Source: Cladorhizidae sp. MBARI D1340-BT2
Taxonomy: Eukaryota; Porifera; Demospongiae; Poecilosclerida; Cladorhizidae
DNA length: 64,000 nt
NCBI GenBank assembly: GCA_028752905.1
Contig: JAQNBH010000002.1
Coordinates: forward strand, 34,440,075 to 34,504,074
Reading direction: 5' to 3'
The notes below the pieces were generated by a model. The model did not search any database and was not told the DNA's origin. It saw only the letters and a list, made by a program, of their open reading frames with translations. Positions 30,400-42,406 of the stretch are shown in pieces (position 1 is the stretch's first letter; every line of letters begins with the position of its first letter). Made by a program: the position numbers and the translations under genes.

Positions 30400-33056
30400 C
30401 ACTACCCCTACCTGTACAGCTACTGTAATTTGTATAGCGAGCTAGTGCCACCTCTACAACTACTGCAACCAGTAACAATACAGTAACTGCAAATTTTACA
30501 ACCACTGCATACAGCCAGTAGAATTACTGAAACACTGCTACCTGTACACCGGGAGTTGGGGGGAGTGGGGTGGGGTAGGGGGGAAGAAAAAAATAATAAC
30601 CCAGTTAAAATTTGGTATTTTCTTCAAGGATCTTGTCACCAGATTACCAAAGGATTTTTATACAAGCAATGGAATCCAATTTTTGTTATCATTTCAGTGA
30701 CTTTTGAACACAAAAGTTGGTAAAATATCGGAAACAGAATAGACACATAAATATGTCACGTGTGTGCGTGTAGCTGTGCAGATTCAATGGGTGCTGCACA
30801 TGTCTGCTGCAAAGAAGGATATTATGTGACAACAGCTAAAAGCAGAGATCAACAAAACCAGGTACATAATTAGAGATGCATGTACTCTATGCTATGAGTG
30901 TTAGTGTGTGGTGTGTGTATGTGTGTGTACAGCAGGCAAAGTGGTTATTGTGGGGTTAAACTGAAAGAAGTGGAAGAAAGCTGCTTGAATTTAAAAAAAA
31001 TTGCTAATTGATTGACATGTAAAAAAAGAATGTAGACAACAAATATCTAATATAGTATTTTGTAGGTAAAGGGTCCCATAAAGTTTGTGACTATAATACA
31101 TTAAGAGCAATTTCTTTCATAAATTATTTTGACACACACATATATTACAGGTAAAGGATCGTCACTTCAGTGTGTGTGTAAGCAAATTTTATTATAATAT
31201 TTGTGGCACATGCAGGTCCTCTGGGGTAGCTCTATGGGAGCTCTGCAGCTTTGTCAAGTGGCTGTATGATGAAATGAACAACAAAGAAGTGATTCAGACA
31301 GTATTTGGTGTCTGGAATGCCCATTGGAGCCTGGAGAAAAGATGACCTTCCTGTAGATAGTGTTTACAGAGAATGAGATCGATTCTATTGCATCATTTGA
31401 CAAATAGTAATACTCCCCCTCCCCTCCCACACACACACACACACACAATGCACAATTTAGTTTACCCCTCCCAAAACATGCTGAACATGTTTAAGAAGTT
31501 AATTGGTGTGATAATTCTAGTATTATTTTCAGGAGCAGGACAGTCATAATCCTGCACATTCAGTACATTCAGTACACTATTCTGGGATATCCTAGGATAT
31601 ACTTTGCTACTTGCAAGGACTAACAGGAAAGGCTATATATAATAGCCACGAGATAGAAAGGTTAAAATCAGAGCTTCAGAATGGATATGTGCTGATGTTT
31701 GAGTTTGGATAGTCACGGGAAGGATGCTGATTTAGCTTGTATATACACACAACCAAACATTAGGAATTAGAAGCTGACACTAACACTGTATTGAATAGTC
31801 CAGAGATGTCTGCAAAATACAGAGATTCAGATTTGATTGGCTGCCCACCTTCCCCCAACCGGCATGATTTAAATTGTTTTTTTATTGTTTTTTTCTATTT
31901 TTTTTCCATCCAATTGTTTTATTATTATATTCAGAGTGCAGTGGCTATAACCTTTTTTCCCAGGAATTATCTTTTTAAACCAGTTCATACCATCAGATTC
32001 GAATCCAATAAGCTGCAGTCTGGCATAATATAGGTTATGTAGAGGTAGGTGAACAAAGGCTATGTGTCGTTACATTCCTCTATGTCTACAACAAGACTTA
32101 CAGGAAGGAATTCAATTCATAGTGGTGCAGCCCTCTTTCTCAAAAGTGAAGCAATTTAGCATGATTGTGGTAAACATAGGTCCCTCTGCAGCTTTCCTCC
32201 ACAGAAGAGCCTCCTGAAAATTTGGTAAACTTACAGCCACTCTGAACGTCAGCCATTTCCCCACTTTTTCTTCTTATTTGCTCACTCGTTCTTCAAACCG
32301 AAGTACATTTTCTAACTATTTTCTAGTGATAGAGCAGTCTACTGGACACCTGTAGGAGAAAGATACATTGTTTCTCTCATAGAATCCTTTAAAAAAATTG
32401 TTGCGAGCATTACCTAAGTTGCATCTGTAAATGTTTATGGCAGTCAGTGCATGAATAAAGATGCCAGTCATGCTCTGTAGTGTTTACACATTCAAATTAG
32501 TATAACGACTAAACACTTTTTATCCTTTCCCCCCAAATATACGTGTTGCCAGTTTTGCTGGCAAAAGGAAGGTAACCGTCCCAAGATGAATGAAATAGTG
32601 ATATTGCTCAACGATCCTTTATCAGTCACGAAAAGATGGAAATTGTCTCTCACTAGAGATGCAGATGCTTCTGTTTCCATGTCTAAGAAACTCAAAAAAA
32701 ATTTATATACAAAGGGAACTAAAGTTCATGATGATTCAAAATCTATTTGGCCAGACAAACCAAGAGAAAGCAGTAATGGAACTTTACACATACCAAGAAG
32801 ACCTGCCCCAGGAAAGCCAGTGGCGGTTCAAACTTCTTCTATACCTGCGAGTTAAAAAAAATGGTTTCAAAACCTGCTTCACATTTGGATCTCTCGTCCA
32901 TCACATCCTGCACCACCAAGACAAAACTCCATTCCCAAGAATAACGTCAATAATATGGTTCTCCTTGCTCAGTTGAAAGGATCAGTGGGGACTTAGAGAG
33001 CTAACAGCACAGAGGATCGTCCGAGGAAAGGACACTGTAGAAGATGATCATCTCCT
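30400..33056. other. Long intergenic stretch
   Basis: No recognisable gene. Short frames at 31791-32033, 32586-32855 and 32659-32976 show no family. The one at 32586 (LNDPLSVTKRWKLSLTRDAD) is protein-like but breaks after about 89 codons. A (GT)n/(CA)n run lies at about 31428-31447, and T-rich runs near 31880-31910. Confidence 0.4.
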
Positions 33057-33323
33057 GCAATTCTACAGTCGCTGCTAATTGGTAAATGTTCAAAATGGGT
33101 TGAGTTCGTGCTTTAGCAAATTGTGAGGTTTGGGAAATGATCGCTGCTAAAGCGAGCAGAGACGTGTGTGAAAAAGGAAAGTGAGTAGTTAGCTCCATTT
33201 CTCTTCTACACAGATGTGTATATAGTAATAATATCCAGATTCCTCCAGTTGCCCCCCTTTGGACAATTTTCTAAATCAAACCCTGCCTGGGTTACATAGA
33301 GTTCCAGGTTACATAGAGTTCCA

Positions 33324-33554
33324 ATGAGATTCAGTTGCGATGACCTTTTGGCACATTCCTACCCAACTCCCTCTTTGGAATCTTATCACAGCTACGAGTC
33401 ACTTGAAACTGACATCACAGGAAGGCCATTGAGTCGAGCTCAAAGGTACAAGACAAATTATCAGATAACATGGCTTGAGGATGAAGAGATAACTCAGGAG
33501 GAAGCAGTGGGAGCTGATGAAAGTGGCAAGGCCAACATACATTTTGAAGACTGA
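33324..33554 (+). CDS. Unrecognised 76-codon frame in the TIR element
   Basis: MRFSCDDLLAHSYPTPSLES to DESGKANIHFED. The text is protein-like, with an acidic C-terminus (LEDEEITQEEAVGADE). No family is recognised. The frame starts after a duplicated GGTTACATAGAGTTCCA and ends before AT-rich sequence. It could be the remains of a transposase or an exon. Confidence 0.3.
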   Translation: MRFSCDDLLAHSYPTPSLESYHSYESLETDITGRPLSRAQRYKTNYQITWLEDEEITQEEAVGADESGKANIHFED

Positions 33555-34149
33555 AGAAATTGCTTCCCACTTGACAACCTCTCAGTAGATTTTTTTATCA
33601 TTATTATTAATTTTTACAGATATGAGGCAAAAAAACAATCCTCCATAATATATATATATATATATATTATTTTAAAATTATATATATTTTTAATCTATTT
33701 TTTTAATGAGGATTGTTTTTGCATCATACTCCTTACCTTTCCTATTTACTATAGCAGTTATCATTTTATATGGTGTAATGTTGTCCAACAAAATAGTGTA
33801 AGATATATTATGCACATTTCTAAACCAATAGCTATAAAGTTTGATAACCATTCAGAACACCCTTCAGTTTTAGTTTTACAGGTTATCAGTACACCTAGTA
33901 TATACAGAACCTCGTGACCCAGAATCGACCCCTCTCATACTGTTGAGCATAAAAATAGTCGGAAGTGACAATAATTCTGTAAGCTCGCGCACTTCAAGCT
34001 GCTGGGAAGATTATGACTTATGGCAACGCTCCGGCCAATCAGATACCCATGGTGAAGTGGAGGCTTGTGTGAAAGTTTAATGGCGATGGCATGAGCTCAT
34101 TATTCCATCATCGAGGGTCATCAACTTCACTTACAAAAACGAGGAAGTA

Positions 34150-34330
34150 TATATGCCTGTATGTATGTATATAATATATATATATATGTATATAGTATAA
34201 TATATATATATGTATATAATATAATATATAATATTTTTTTATTATTGTATATAATATAATATATATGTATATAATATAATATATATATATGTGTGTAATA
34301 TTATATATATATATATTTGTGTATATATAC
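34150..34330. repeat. (AT)n-rich tract
   Basis: Mixed TATA, ATGTATAT and TAATATA repeats over about 180 bp. Low complexity, no gene. Confidence 0.9.
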
Positions 34331-34714
34331 CACATCCTTCAGTGAGGATGTCAAGTTATTGGTACCTGTTAATATTAGCCTATGGCTGCCTTCAGGCCTT
34401 TGTTAGCTACTAAGATATTTTTTTCAATACATGGACCCCAAAACTTGACTCCTCCCAATCATTATTACTATATACACATCTGTGTAGAAGAGAAATGGAG
34501 CTAACTACTCACTTTCCTTTTTCACACACGTCTCTGCTCGCTTTAGCAGCGATCATTTCCCAAACCTCACAATTTGCTAAAGCACGAACTCAACCCATTT
34601 TGAACATTTACCAATTAGCAGCGACTGTAGAATTTCCCAGTACTTCTAAAACATTGTTACATTAGCAGCAAATATCAGCCATGAATAGGCAATTCATTCT
34701 TGTCTGCATCTACT

Positions 34715-35098
34715 AGTGGCGCACCACTAGTGGTGGTGGTGCAGTGTGATGCCCCACTAGTGGTGGTGGTGTAGTGTGATGCCCCACTAGTGGTGGTGAT
34801 GCAGTGTGATGCCCCACTAGTGGTGGTGGTGTAGTGTGATGCCCCACTAGTGGTGGTGGTGCAGTGTGATGCCACTAGTGGTGGTGGTGCAGTGTGATGC
34901 CACTAGTGGTGGTGGTGCAGTGTGATGCCACTAGTGGTGGTGGTGCAGTGTGATGCACCACTAGTGGTGGTGGTGTAGTGTGATGCACCGTTAGTGGTGT
35001 GGTGCAGTGTGATGCACCACTAGTGGTGGTGTAGTGTGATGCCCCACTAGTGGTGGTGGTGCAGTGTGATGCCACTAGTGGTGGTGGTGGAGTGTGAT
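34715..35098. repeat. GTG-rich minisatellite, left half
   Basis: About 14 copies of a unit near 27-30 bp with CCACTAGTGGTGGTGGTG and CAGTGTGATG. ACTAGT in the unit is palindromic. The array resumes at 38495, having been split by hAT transposon 5. Confidence 0.93.
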
Positions 35099-35293
35099 TA
35101 GGCTCTGGCCGGGAATAATTTGAGAATAATAGGTGTCCTTTAGTTTTGTGAGAATAATAGGCACAACTCCCAGGAATAATCATTGTGACACCTCCTTGTT
35201 GGCAAAATACAATCTGGAGTGGTATCAAAGGGCACTACAAATGCTAAGAGCCGTAAGAGGACAGTTCTAACCTCTAGTACACTGTGTTATCAC

Positions 35294-35824
35294 TAGGCCT
35301 TGGCGGATTATGCTCGAATTTCTGCATTTTTCTTTCCTTTTATGCTCCTATATAATATTCACCTATTTTTCTTTTCATTCTATATACCTATTTTTCTTTC
35401 CTTTTATGAAATTATGCTCCTAATATTCACCTATTTTTCTTTTAAATATACCTCTTTTTCTCAATTATGCTTTGACAAACAATCGTTACATCATTTAAAA
35501 AGAGAATATAGGCAATCAAGGATTCAAGATTCGAGACATTTTAACAGTTACAATTATCTATAGACTATAGTTGTACTGTAACATAACAGAAAGTTGCAAG
35601 TAATCCTCCTAAGAAGTTTCTTGCTTCGTAGAAAAGGTATCGCTCAAAATTGAGAATATACGTTCAGCTGCAGCTGACGAAGGCTGCACCAATAAATCAT
35701 TTAGATTTCTCATGAAAGTCTGCCAATTTTTCCTGAAAGCTTGCCTATTTTTCCAGCATTATTCTCAATTCTCTGAACCACCTATTTTTCCCAAAATTAT
35801 GCTAGCATAATCCGTCAGGGCCTA
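35294..35824. mobile_element. MITE nested in hAT 5
   Basis: 531 bp, flanked by a perfect duplication GTTATCAC (35286-35293 and 35825-35832). Termini are TAGGCCTTGGCGGATTATGC and, reversed, TAGGCCCTGACGGATTATGC. The interior consists of CACCTATTTTTC repeats. Same superfamily as 8241-8607, and its first bases resemble those of its host hAT 5. Confidence 0.92.
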
Positions 35825-36479
35825 GTTATCACTCATCAATCATCAGGTAGCTAAAGCTGCATTAGCAAGTACAGTGCTACAGCCTATATACATGTCTGTA
35901 GAGACTAGGTATATACATTTTTGTTGTCTAAAGATGGTATTCCATCACTGACAGGCCAATATGATATATTTTTGCATTTAAAATTTGTCAAACATACCCA
36001 GCTGACAAACTACATCTATTCAAGCCCAACCCATGACCACACCCCTAACATGCCCACAATAATCATCGATAAAGGTATAAGAGGACCTTTGAAAAGCTTC
36101 ACACAGGAAGAAAACCCTTATGATAACTAAATGTTTTGCATGATATAAGTAAAATAGATATGCTTGAACACCTGCAGAACAAGTTTGGGTTTTTAACTCC
36201 CATTAGTTTGTAAATTTCAGCTTAAAGCGTTCCCAGCAAATAATTGTGGCAAAATTTACCTCATTAATCATCATCATTATTCAAAAACTACATGCATTAA
36301 ATGCTTATAACTTGTTAGGGAGGTAGAGAACATGTATCCCGATATTCTTGCAAAATTTGATCTATAAAAACTTGCTTTTAGAGCTAAACTCTAATTATCT
36401 AGTCTTTAGATTTGCTGTACACATCTCTATTTACAGGAAGTTTAGTTCAAAATTACAGCTCACAAAAGTGTTGACCGTC

Positions 36480-38374
36480 ATGGTTTTAATGGATACCAGT
36501 GCTAGACTTAGTGGTAGTAGCAGTAGCTGCATTCCTCAGAGTGACACTAGATCTAGTGTTCCTGAACTGGCTGATGGTAACTCTATCCAAGTGCTTTCTA
36601 GCAGTGACTCTGAAGATCAGCTGTCTGATCACAATGAAGATGAAGCTCAATCAGAAGTTGTATCACTGCTGTACAGGCTCAAAGCACCAAAAGCTTCAGA
36701 TCTGGCAAGAAAACGAAAAGTCCAGTCAAACCCTCCTGTGGGTATGAAGCGGAGCAGGAATTCTGCATTTGCTCCAAAATCTATTACTCCATATGACATG
36801 AAGGAGCACCCTGGAGAGCCTCTAACTGTGACCACTGGAACACTGTTTTGTTCAGCTTGCAGAGAGCAGCTTTCGGTCAAGTCACAAGTCATCAAGCTTC
36901 ACATAAAATCTGTTAAGTATCAAAGGGGAAAGCTCTCCAAGCATACAGCTCAAAACACCACCCAGTAGGTGAGAATTTGCCTGAAAGTACACGAATTTAT
37001 GGAGTAAAGGTAGTAACAGCTTTTTTGAAAGTTGAGGTTCCACTTTCGAAGGTTGACTGTTTCCGAGATATCTTCGAGGAGCATGCATTCTCTCTGTGTG
37101 ATTCGTCCAAGTTAAGGCTTTCATTCTGGACAGAGAAGTACAGGATATCAAACGAGCAACCAAAGGAAAGTCGGTAGCTGTGATTTTCGATGGTACTATG
37201 CACGTCTGTGAAGCAATGGTGGTTGTGCTGAGGTATGTGGATGATGACTGGCAAATTAAACAACAGGTTTGCCGCCTAATGTTGGTTGCAAAATCGATGA
37301 CAGACGAGGAGGTTGCACGCCAACTCGTAGCTACTCTTTCTACTGAGCTTTCTATTCCAGCAAACCATGTGGTAGCATTCATGCGAGATCGGGCTTCAGT
37401 CAACAATGTGGCTATGAGGACTGTTTCCGTTCTCTACACTCCATGATCGATATTGGATGTTACTCTCATACACTTGATCGTGTTGGGGAAAACATGAACA
37501 CACCCATCTTGGATGAGTACGAAGCACTGGATAAGCTTGTTTTCCCACAGTCCGAAGGTAAGATTGGCTTGGAGTTCTAGATGGTGGAGTCGCTTCGAAG
37601 TGATTCATCAGATGCACAACAGATTTGGTGATGTGTCTGCATTTTTGAGAGTGACTACAAAATTATCTGCTGCTACGAACAAGAAGATGGTTGATGTACT
37701 CAACAATCTTTCCCAGTGCCGAAAGCTGAAAATGGAGTTAGCAATGACAGTCGATGGCATGGAGCCATTTGTCAAGGCCACATATGCTCTTGAAGGTGAC
37801 GGAGTGCTCTCCTTGGTGGCTTATGAGAGAATCAGTGCATTACACAGCCACATACTTGCAAATCATCATCCAAATGTAACAGCAGTCGCTAAGCATCTAG
37901 CGAATGGGAACACTACCAATGAGCAAATGCTTCTAAACTACGCAAAAAATTGCGCCTACGATTACTTCAAAGAGAAGTTCGACAATGATCTGCGAAGCAC
38001 TGTGGAACTATTCAAGATAGCAAGATACTTTCCCCCATCCAAAGTGTCAGAACTTAAGCCTACAAGCAGTGACCTAAGTTTGCTATCTGCCTTCCCATGT
38101 TTTGATTCTGAGGCCATCGAAGGAATGAAGTCTGAGTTGCCTAGGTGTAGCATCACAGTTTGACCCCTGTAAATGGTGCAGTGCAGACATACCAATGTGG
38201 GCTAGATCATTCCGAAAAATAGCCCTTATTCAACCATCCTCTGCAGCAGCAGAGAGGGTATTTTCACTTCTCCAAAGTTCATTCGGAAAACAGCAAGAAC
38301 AGTCATTAGAATACTAGATTCAACTATCTGTAATGATGCAGTACAATTATAGAAATGATCATTAGTGTTTATAA
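36480..38374 (+). pseudogene. hAT transposase of transposon 5, broken
   Basis: The first frame (36348-36968, ATG at 36480 likely) has a Ser/Asp-rich N-terminus and a BED-like finger (LFCSACREQL, KLHIKSVKYQRGK). Then, in shifted frames: STRIYGVKVVTAFLKVEVP, AVIFDGTMHVCEAMVVVLRY (first Asp), VVAFMRDRASVNNVAM (second Asp), DIGCYSHTLDRVGE (C/H motif), and a long frame from 37513 to 38163 (AWSSRWWSRFEVIHQMHNRF). The C-terminal dimerisation motif is FRKIALIQPSSAAAERVFSL near 38205-38265. At least four frameshifts and one in-frame TAG near 38312. All domains are present in order, so this was once a full autonomous element. Confidence 0.85.
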
Positions 38375-38494
38375 TCATTACAACAAAGTTGAGAATAATT
38401 TAGGAATAATGGGCTACCTTTAAAAGAATAATAGGCCTGGGAATAAAAGAATAGAATAATAGGTGACCTTTTGGGAATAATTTGCCAGAGCCTA

Positions 38495-38690
38495 AGTGTG
38501 ATGCCCCACTAGTGGTGGTGTAGTGTGATGCCCCACTAGTGGAGGTGCAGTGTGATGCACCACTAGTGGTGGTGGTGGAGTGTGATGCCCCACTAGTGGA
38601 GGTGCAGTGTGATGCACCACTAGTGGTGGTGGTGGAGTGTGATGCACCACTAGTGGTGGTGGTGCAGTGTGATGCACCCATTGTCTCACA
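38495..38690. repeat. GTG-rich minisatellite, right half
   Basis: About seven copies of the CCACTAGTGGTGGTG unit that also fills 34715-35098. It resumes directly at the target duplication of hAT 5. Confidence 0.93.
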
Positions 38691-38877
38691 AGCCAGATAC
38701 ATAATATATACGGGACAGGTACAGTATGCAAGGCTGTGGATACTTATAAAATTAAACCATCCTCTTAATACAACATTACTAAAATACTCTCATAACATGG
38801 TGTTCATAATATATAATATATAATTATATGTATATATAACAACTATAATGATGATAATGCTGAGCCCTCAGCATTAA
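38691..38877. other. AT-rich spacer with small palindrome
   Basis: AT-rich. AATGCTGAGCCCTCAGCATT at about 38856-38875 is a perfect palindrome directly before the TTAA at 38874-38877. No gene. Confidence 0.5.
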
Positions 38878-40218
38878 GGGGGGACTACATCTGAAAAACT
38901 TTGGAGTTTTTTTTGCTTTTTTACTGTTGCTGTACATATCTACTAGCCAATTCTAAAGTTTTAGAGCTATTGGATGCTCCATTTCAAAGTTATGATGGTT
39001 TTTGTCCATGCATTTCTTATTGATTTGAAGAGAAACCAACAAGGAACACTAAAGGGGGGGGGACAGCAGCATTTTTTAAATTAAAACAAATAAACTTGTG
39101 GTTACCACTTTATAGCTCTGTAGATTCTGTAAACTTCATGGTATGGACTTGATATATAGCTCAAAAGATAGGTCTCTCTTTGTGCTCTCTGTTGATACTA
39201 AAATATTTTTCTTAGGAATAACTATAGCCTAGTTACTGGACCTAAAGTGGAGGGAACCTCAAAAACCTGAATGCCTGAACTGGCAGTATAAATATCTCCT
39301 GATTGCCAAGTGCTAGAGAGTTGAAATTAGCCTACTCTAGCCACTGGTGCTAATTTCAACTCTCTAGCACTTGGCAATCAGGAGATATTTATACTGGCAT
39401 TCAGGTTTTTGAGGTTCCCTCCACTTGTAGCTCCTCTTGGCTATAGTTATACCTATGAAAAATATTTTAGTATCAACAGAGAGCACAAAGAGAGACCTAT
39501 CTTTTGAGCTATATATCAAGTCCATACCATGAAGTTTACGGAATCTATGGAGTTATAAAGTGGTAACCACAAGAAGAAAAAGGGTGAAAAATACATGTGG
39601 GTAACTCTCCCCCCAAAATGCAACTGTCCCTCCTTCAACACATTATTGCCAGGAATTTTGAAAATCTATTTTGTTCTGATTTTGCGGCGAACATAACTTT
39701 GCCACACTTGTTGACTCAATTTCAATATTTGACGATTCATTTGAGAGCTCTTTTCATTTGAGAGCGATCTGTGATATAACGGTTTGATATTTTTTTAACT
39801 TGAAGCATTGCCGAGTTATGGTGATTAGAAGAGGTGACTGTCACCGATTTTGCGTTTATTTTGTGTGGTTGGAAATGAAATGCCTTAGAACTAATGAACA
39901 AGAGATGTGTTGAAAAATATGCCTCCGTTATATCACAGCTAAATGTCTTGGTAAGCTACAAACCAAATTTGGGCATCTGTAGACCAGGCACTTGGAAAAT
40001 ATCCTCGCCGCAGTTTGGGGGGTGCAATTTTTGGAGTGACCCTTGCCATTTTGGATGTATCTTCTAAGACCTATAGAGACATTTCACATATCATCTTAAA
40101 GCACACAGAATGAGCAACAAGTTGGTATCAAAAGTATCTTCACAGAAGAAAGGGAGGGAAAGTTATGATGGCTACACAAATGCGTTCAAATTTTGGTGGT
40201 TTCAGGTGTAGTCCCCTT
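38878..40218. mobile_element. TTAA-flanked fold-back element A
   Basis: Ends GGGGGGACTACATCTGAAA and, reversed, AAGGGGACTACACCTGAAA lie next to TTAA at 38874-38877 and 40219-40222. TTAA duplication is the mark of piggyBac-type insertion, so this is probably a non-autonomous piggyBac relative. Inside is a near-perfect palindrome with arms 39095-39330 and 39350-39573. Those arms carry the CTTTTGAGCTATATATCAAG repeat family also found in elements B and C. No coding frame was seen. Confidence 0.7.
39095..39573. repeat. Long palindrome, ~230-bp arms
   Basis: Arms 39095-39330 and 39350-39573 are almost perfect reverse complements around a 19-bp centre (CCTACTCTAGCCACTGGTG). A transcript would form one long hairpin. 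Confidence 0.93.
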
Positions 40219-40292
40219 TTAAGGCCACGACATTACAATAATTATTATTTTCAAATAACCACATATAACCAGTATCTATTGTGATGTTGAGG

Positions 40293-40560
<268 letters not shown>

Positions 40561-40931
40561 TAAATACCAAAAAATTCTCTACGTGATCCGCCCATATTCT
40601 GACATTATATGAAAGACAAGATAATGGTGCTGGCAGGGAAGGTGCCGGGAAATTGGTGCTGGCAATATGCATGCAAGATGGAGCAGCACAATATTCCTGT
40701 GGCTCTAGACTGTCTACCTGACCAGTCACTAGTACATGCAACATATTGTGAACCAGCAACGTGAGAAAGTTGCAAACACTTCCTCCTTCTACTCTGCCCA
40801 AAGGGTTCGGGGTATAAACTAACCTGCAGTGGAGTCTCAAGGCGGAAAGGACGCATCTACATTAACCACATACTGGCACTGTATGTCACATATTTTAGGT
40901 GTAGCAAAAAGCACGCTGTTCAAAGGTGCTA

Positions 40932-41108
<177 letters not shown>

Positions 41109-41236
41109 CTAAACAAGACGTTAAGAATGATATTTCGGCTCTCACAAACACAACTCAAGCAATAACAAAATGTAGGTCATGAAAGCTGTCATTTTTGAAA
41201 CAGAAAAAAAATTTCTTAAAACACTCTCAGTTGAGG

Positions 41237-41536
<300 letters not shown>

Positions 41537-41756
41537 TCAAACAAATAAAAATTCTCTCAGTTGACATTCAAGAGTAGGAGGACGGTTGCTCTTTTTCCAA
41601 GAGGGATTTTTTCCCTTCCTGAATCTGAGAGTGGGCGAGGTAGCAATTTTAACATATAGTGCAATCTCAATGAACTCTCAGTTGAAAAAACGAAGAAGAA
41701 GTATATACAGATGCAATAACTTCCTCGATCAATCGACTTGAATTTACTCACTCGAC

Positions 41757-41786
41757 GTTGCGACTAGGTGCTCTAGTATTCATCAA
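41757..41786 (-). ncRNA. Decayed hammerhead-like motif
   Basis: On the minus strand TTGATGA, A, TACTAGA, GCA, CCTAGTC, GCAAC. It has the same layout as the motifs near 58051-58736, but both core boxes carry a substitution. It lies in the last ECD intron, about 220 bp from the (ATA)n array. Confidence 0.35.
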
Positions 41787-41864
41787 GCGCTAAGACTCGC
41801 GTGGTATATTAATTGAGTGATCAAATTGAAAGTTGATGTACAATTTAGAAAATGTTCAACGTAC

Positions 41865-42138
41865 CTCATTTCTAAGACGTTCAAAACTCTTCCCGATGCT
41901 TGTTGCAGCAAGCTCTTCATCCATCTTTGCCATCAGCTCCTCCATTTCTGTCTCTTCCTCCTCTTGGTCCTTTCTTGGACTCGATCCAGAAGTTTCTTCG
42001 TCACTCATCGAAAGGGAATCATCGCTCTCGTCTTCGTCCTGCGGTGCACTTTTAGCCTCCAGCATTGACTGTAGACTATTCATGAATGTGTCCGCATCAA
42101 AGTCTACAGCAGTGATGCTGGCGAGGTCAGCTGCATCC
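41865..42138 (-). CDS. ECD: ECD exon, acidic region
   Basis: Acceptor TTTATTTCCCAG precedes 42138 and donor GTACGT follows 41865. It reads DAADLASITAVDFDADTFMN, matching the FDADSFLN text of human ECD. An acidic Ser/Asp/Glu stretch (EDESDDSLSMSDEETSG) follows, then MEELMAKMDEELAATSIGKS and FERLRNE. The MDxELxxTxIxKSF motif is characteristic of the family. Acidic Ser-rich stretches like this are CK2 sites in human ECD, which suggests but does not prove the same here. Confidence 0.95.
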
Positions 42139-42269
42139 CTGGGAAATAAAAGTTTCATTAGTTAATTTGACATTGCAATGCAGAGTAAGGAGTGCTGCAT
42201 CACCTACAGTAGCATCGTTCTGATATCCATTGAGCTCTTGTATTTTATTTAACCTACTTCGAACAAATT

Positions 42270-42403
42270 CATTCAGTGTGGTTTTGGTCCAGTGTGTGTC
42301 TGCTACTGTCAACCTAACCTGCCTCAACCCAGTGTGGTGTTGGTCCAGTGTGTGTCTCTATAGAGCTATTGTCAACCTAACCTGCCTCAACCCAGTGTGT
42401 GTG
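42270..42403. repeat. ~62-bp repeat in ECD intron
   Basis: Two to three copies of TGTCAACCTAACCTGCCTCA followed by ACCCAGTGTGG and GGTCCAGTGTGTGTC. The same unit appears in reverse orientation at 62830-63090. Confidence 0.8.
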
Positions 42404-42406
42404 TTA

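Larger units (their letters stand above)
33057..34635. mobile_element. Element with ~175-bp terminal inverted repeats
   Basis: Bases 33057-33233 and 34460-34635 are nearly identical in opposite orientation (outer AATTCTACAGTCGCTGCTAA, inner ATAGTAATAAT). The 1.2-kb interior holds an unknown short frame and AT-rich repeats. Target duplication is not clear, so the class is unknown; a fold-back or a long-TIR DNA transposon is likely. Confidence 0.75.
35099..38494 (+). mobile_element. hAT transposon 5 with perfect 8-bp duplication
   Basis: The ends read TAGGCTCTGGCCGGGAATAA and, reversed, TAGGCTCTGGCAAATTATTC. The octamer AGTGTGAT lies at 35091-35098 and again at 38495-38502. It is inserted in the GTG-rich minisatellite. 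Subterminal AATAATAGGTG repeats occur at both ends. It contains a hAT transposase pseudogene and a nested MITE at 35294-35824. Confidence 0.92.

Noticed and set aside
31985..32015. tRNA-type B box (ATTCGAATCC)
   Set aside because: A single B-box-like string without an A box or foldable cloverleaf around it.
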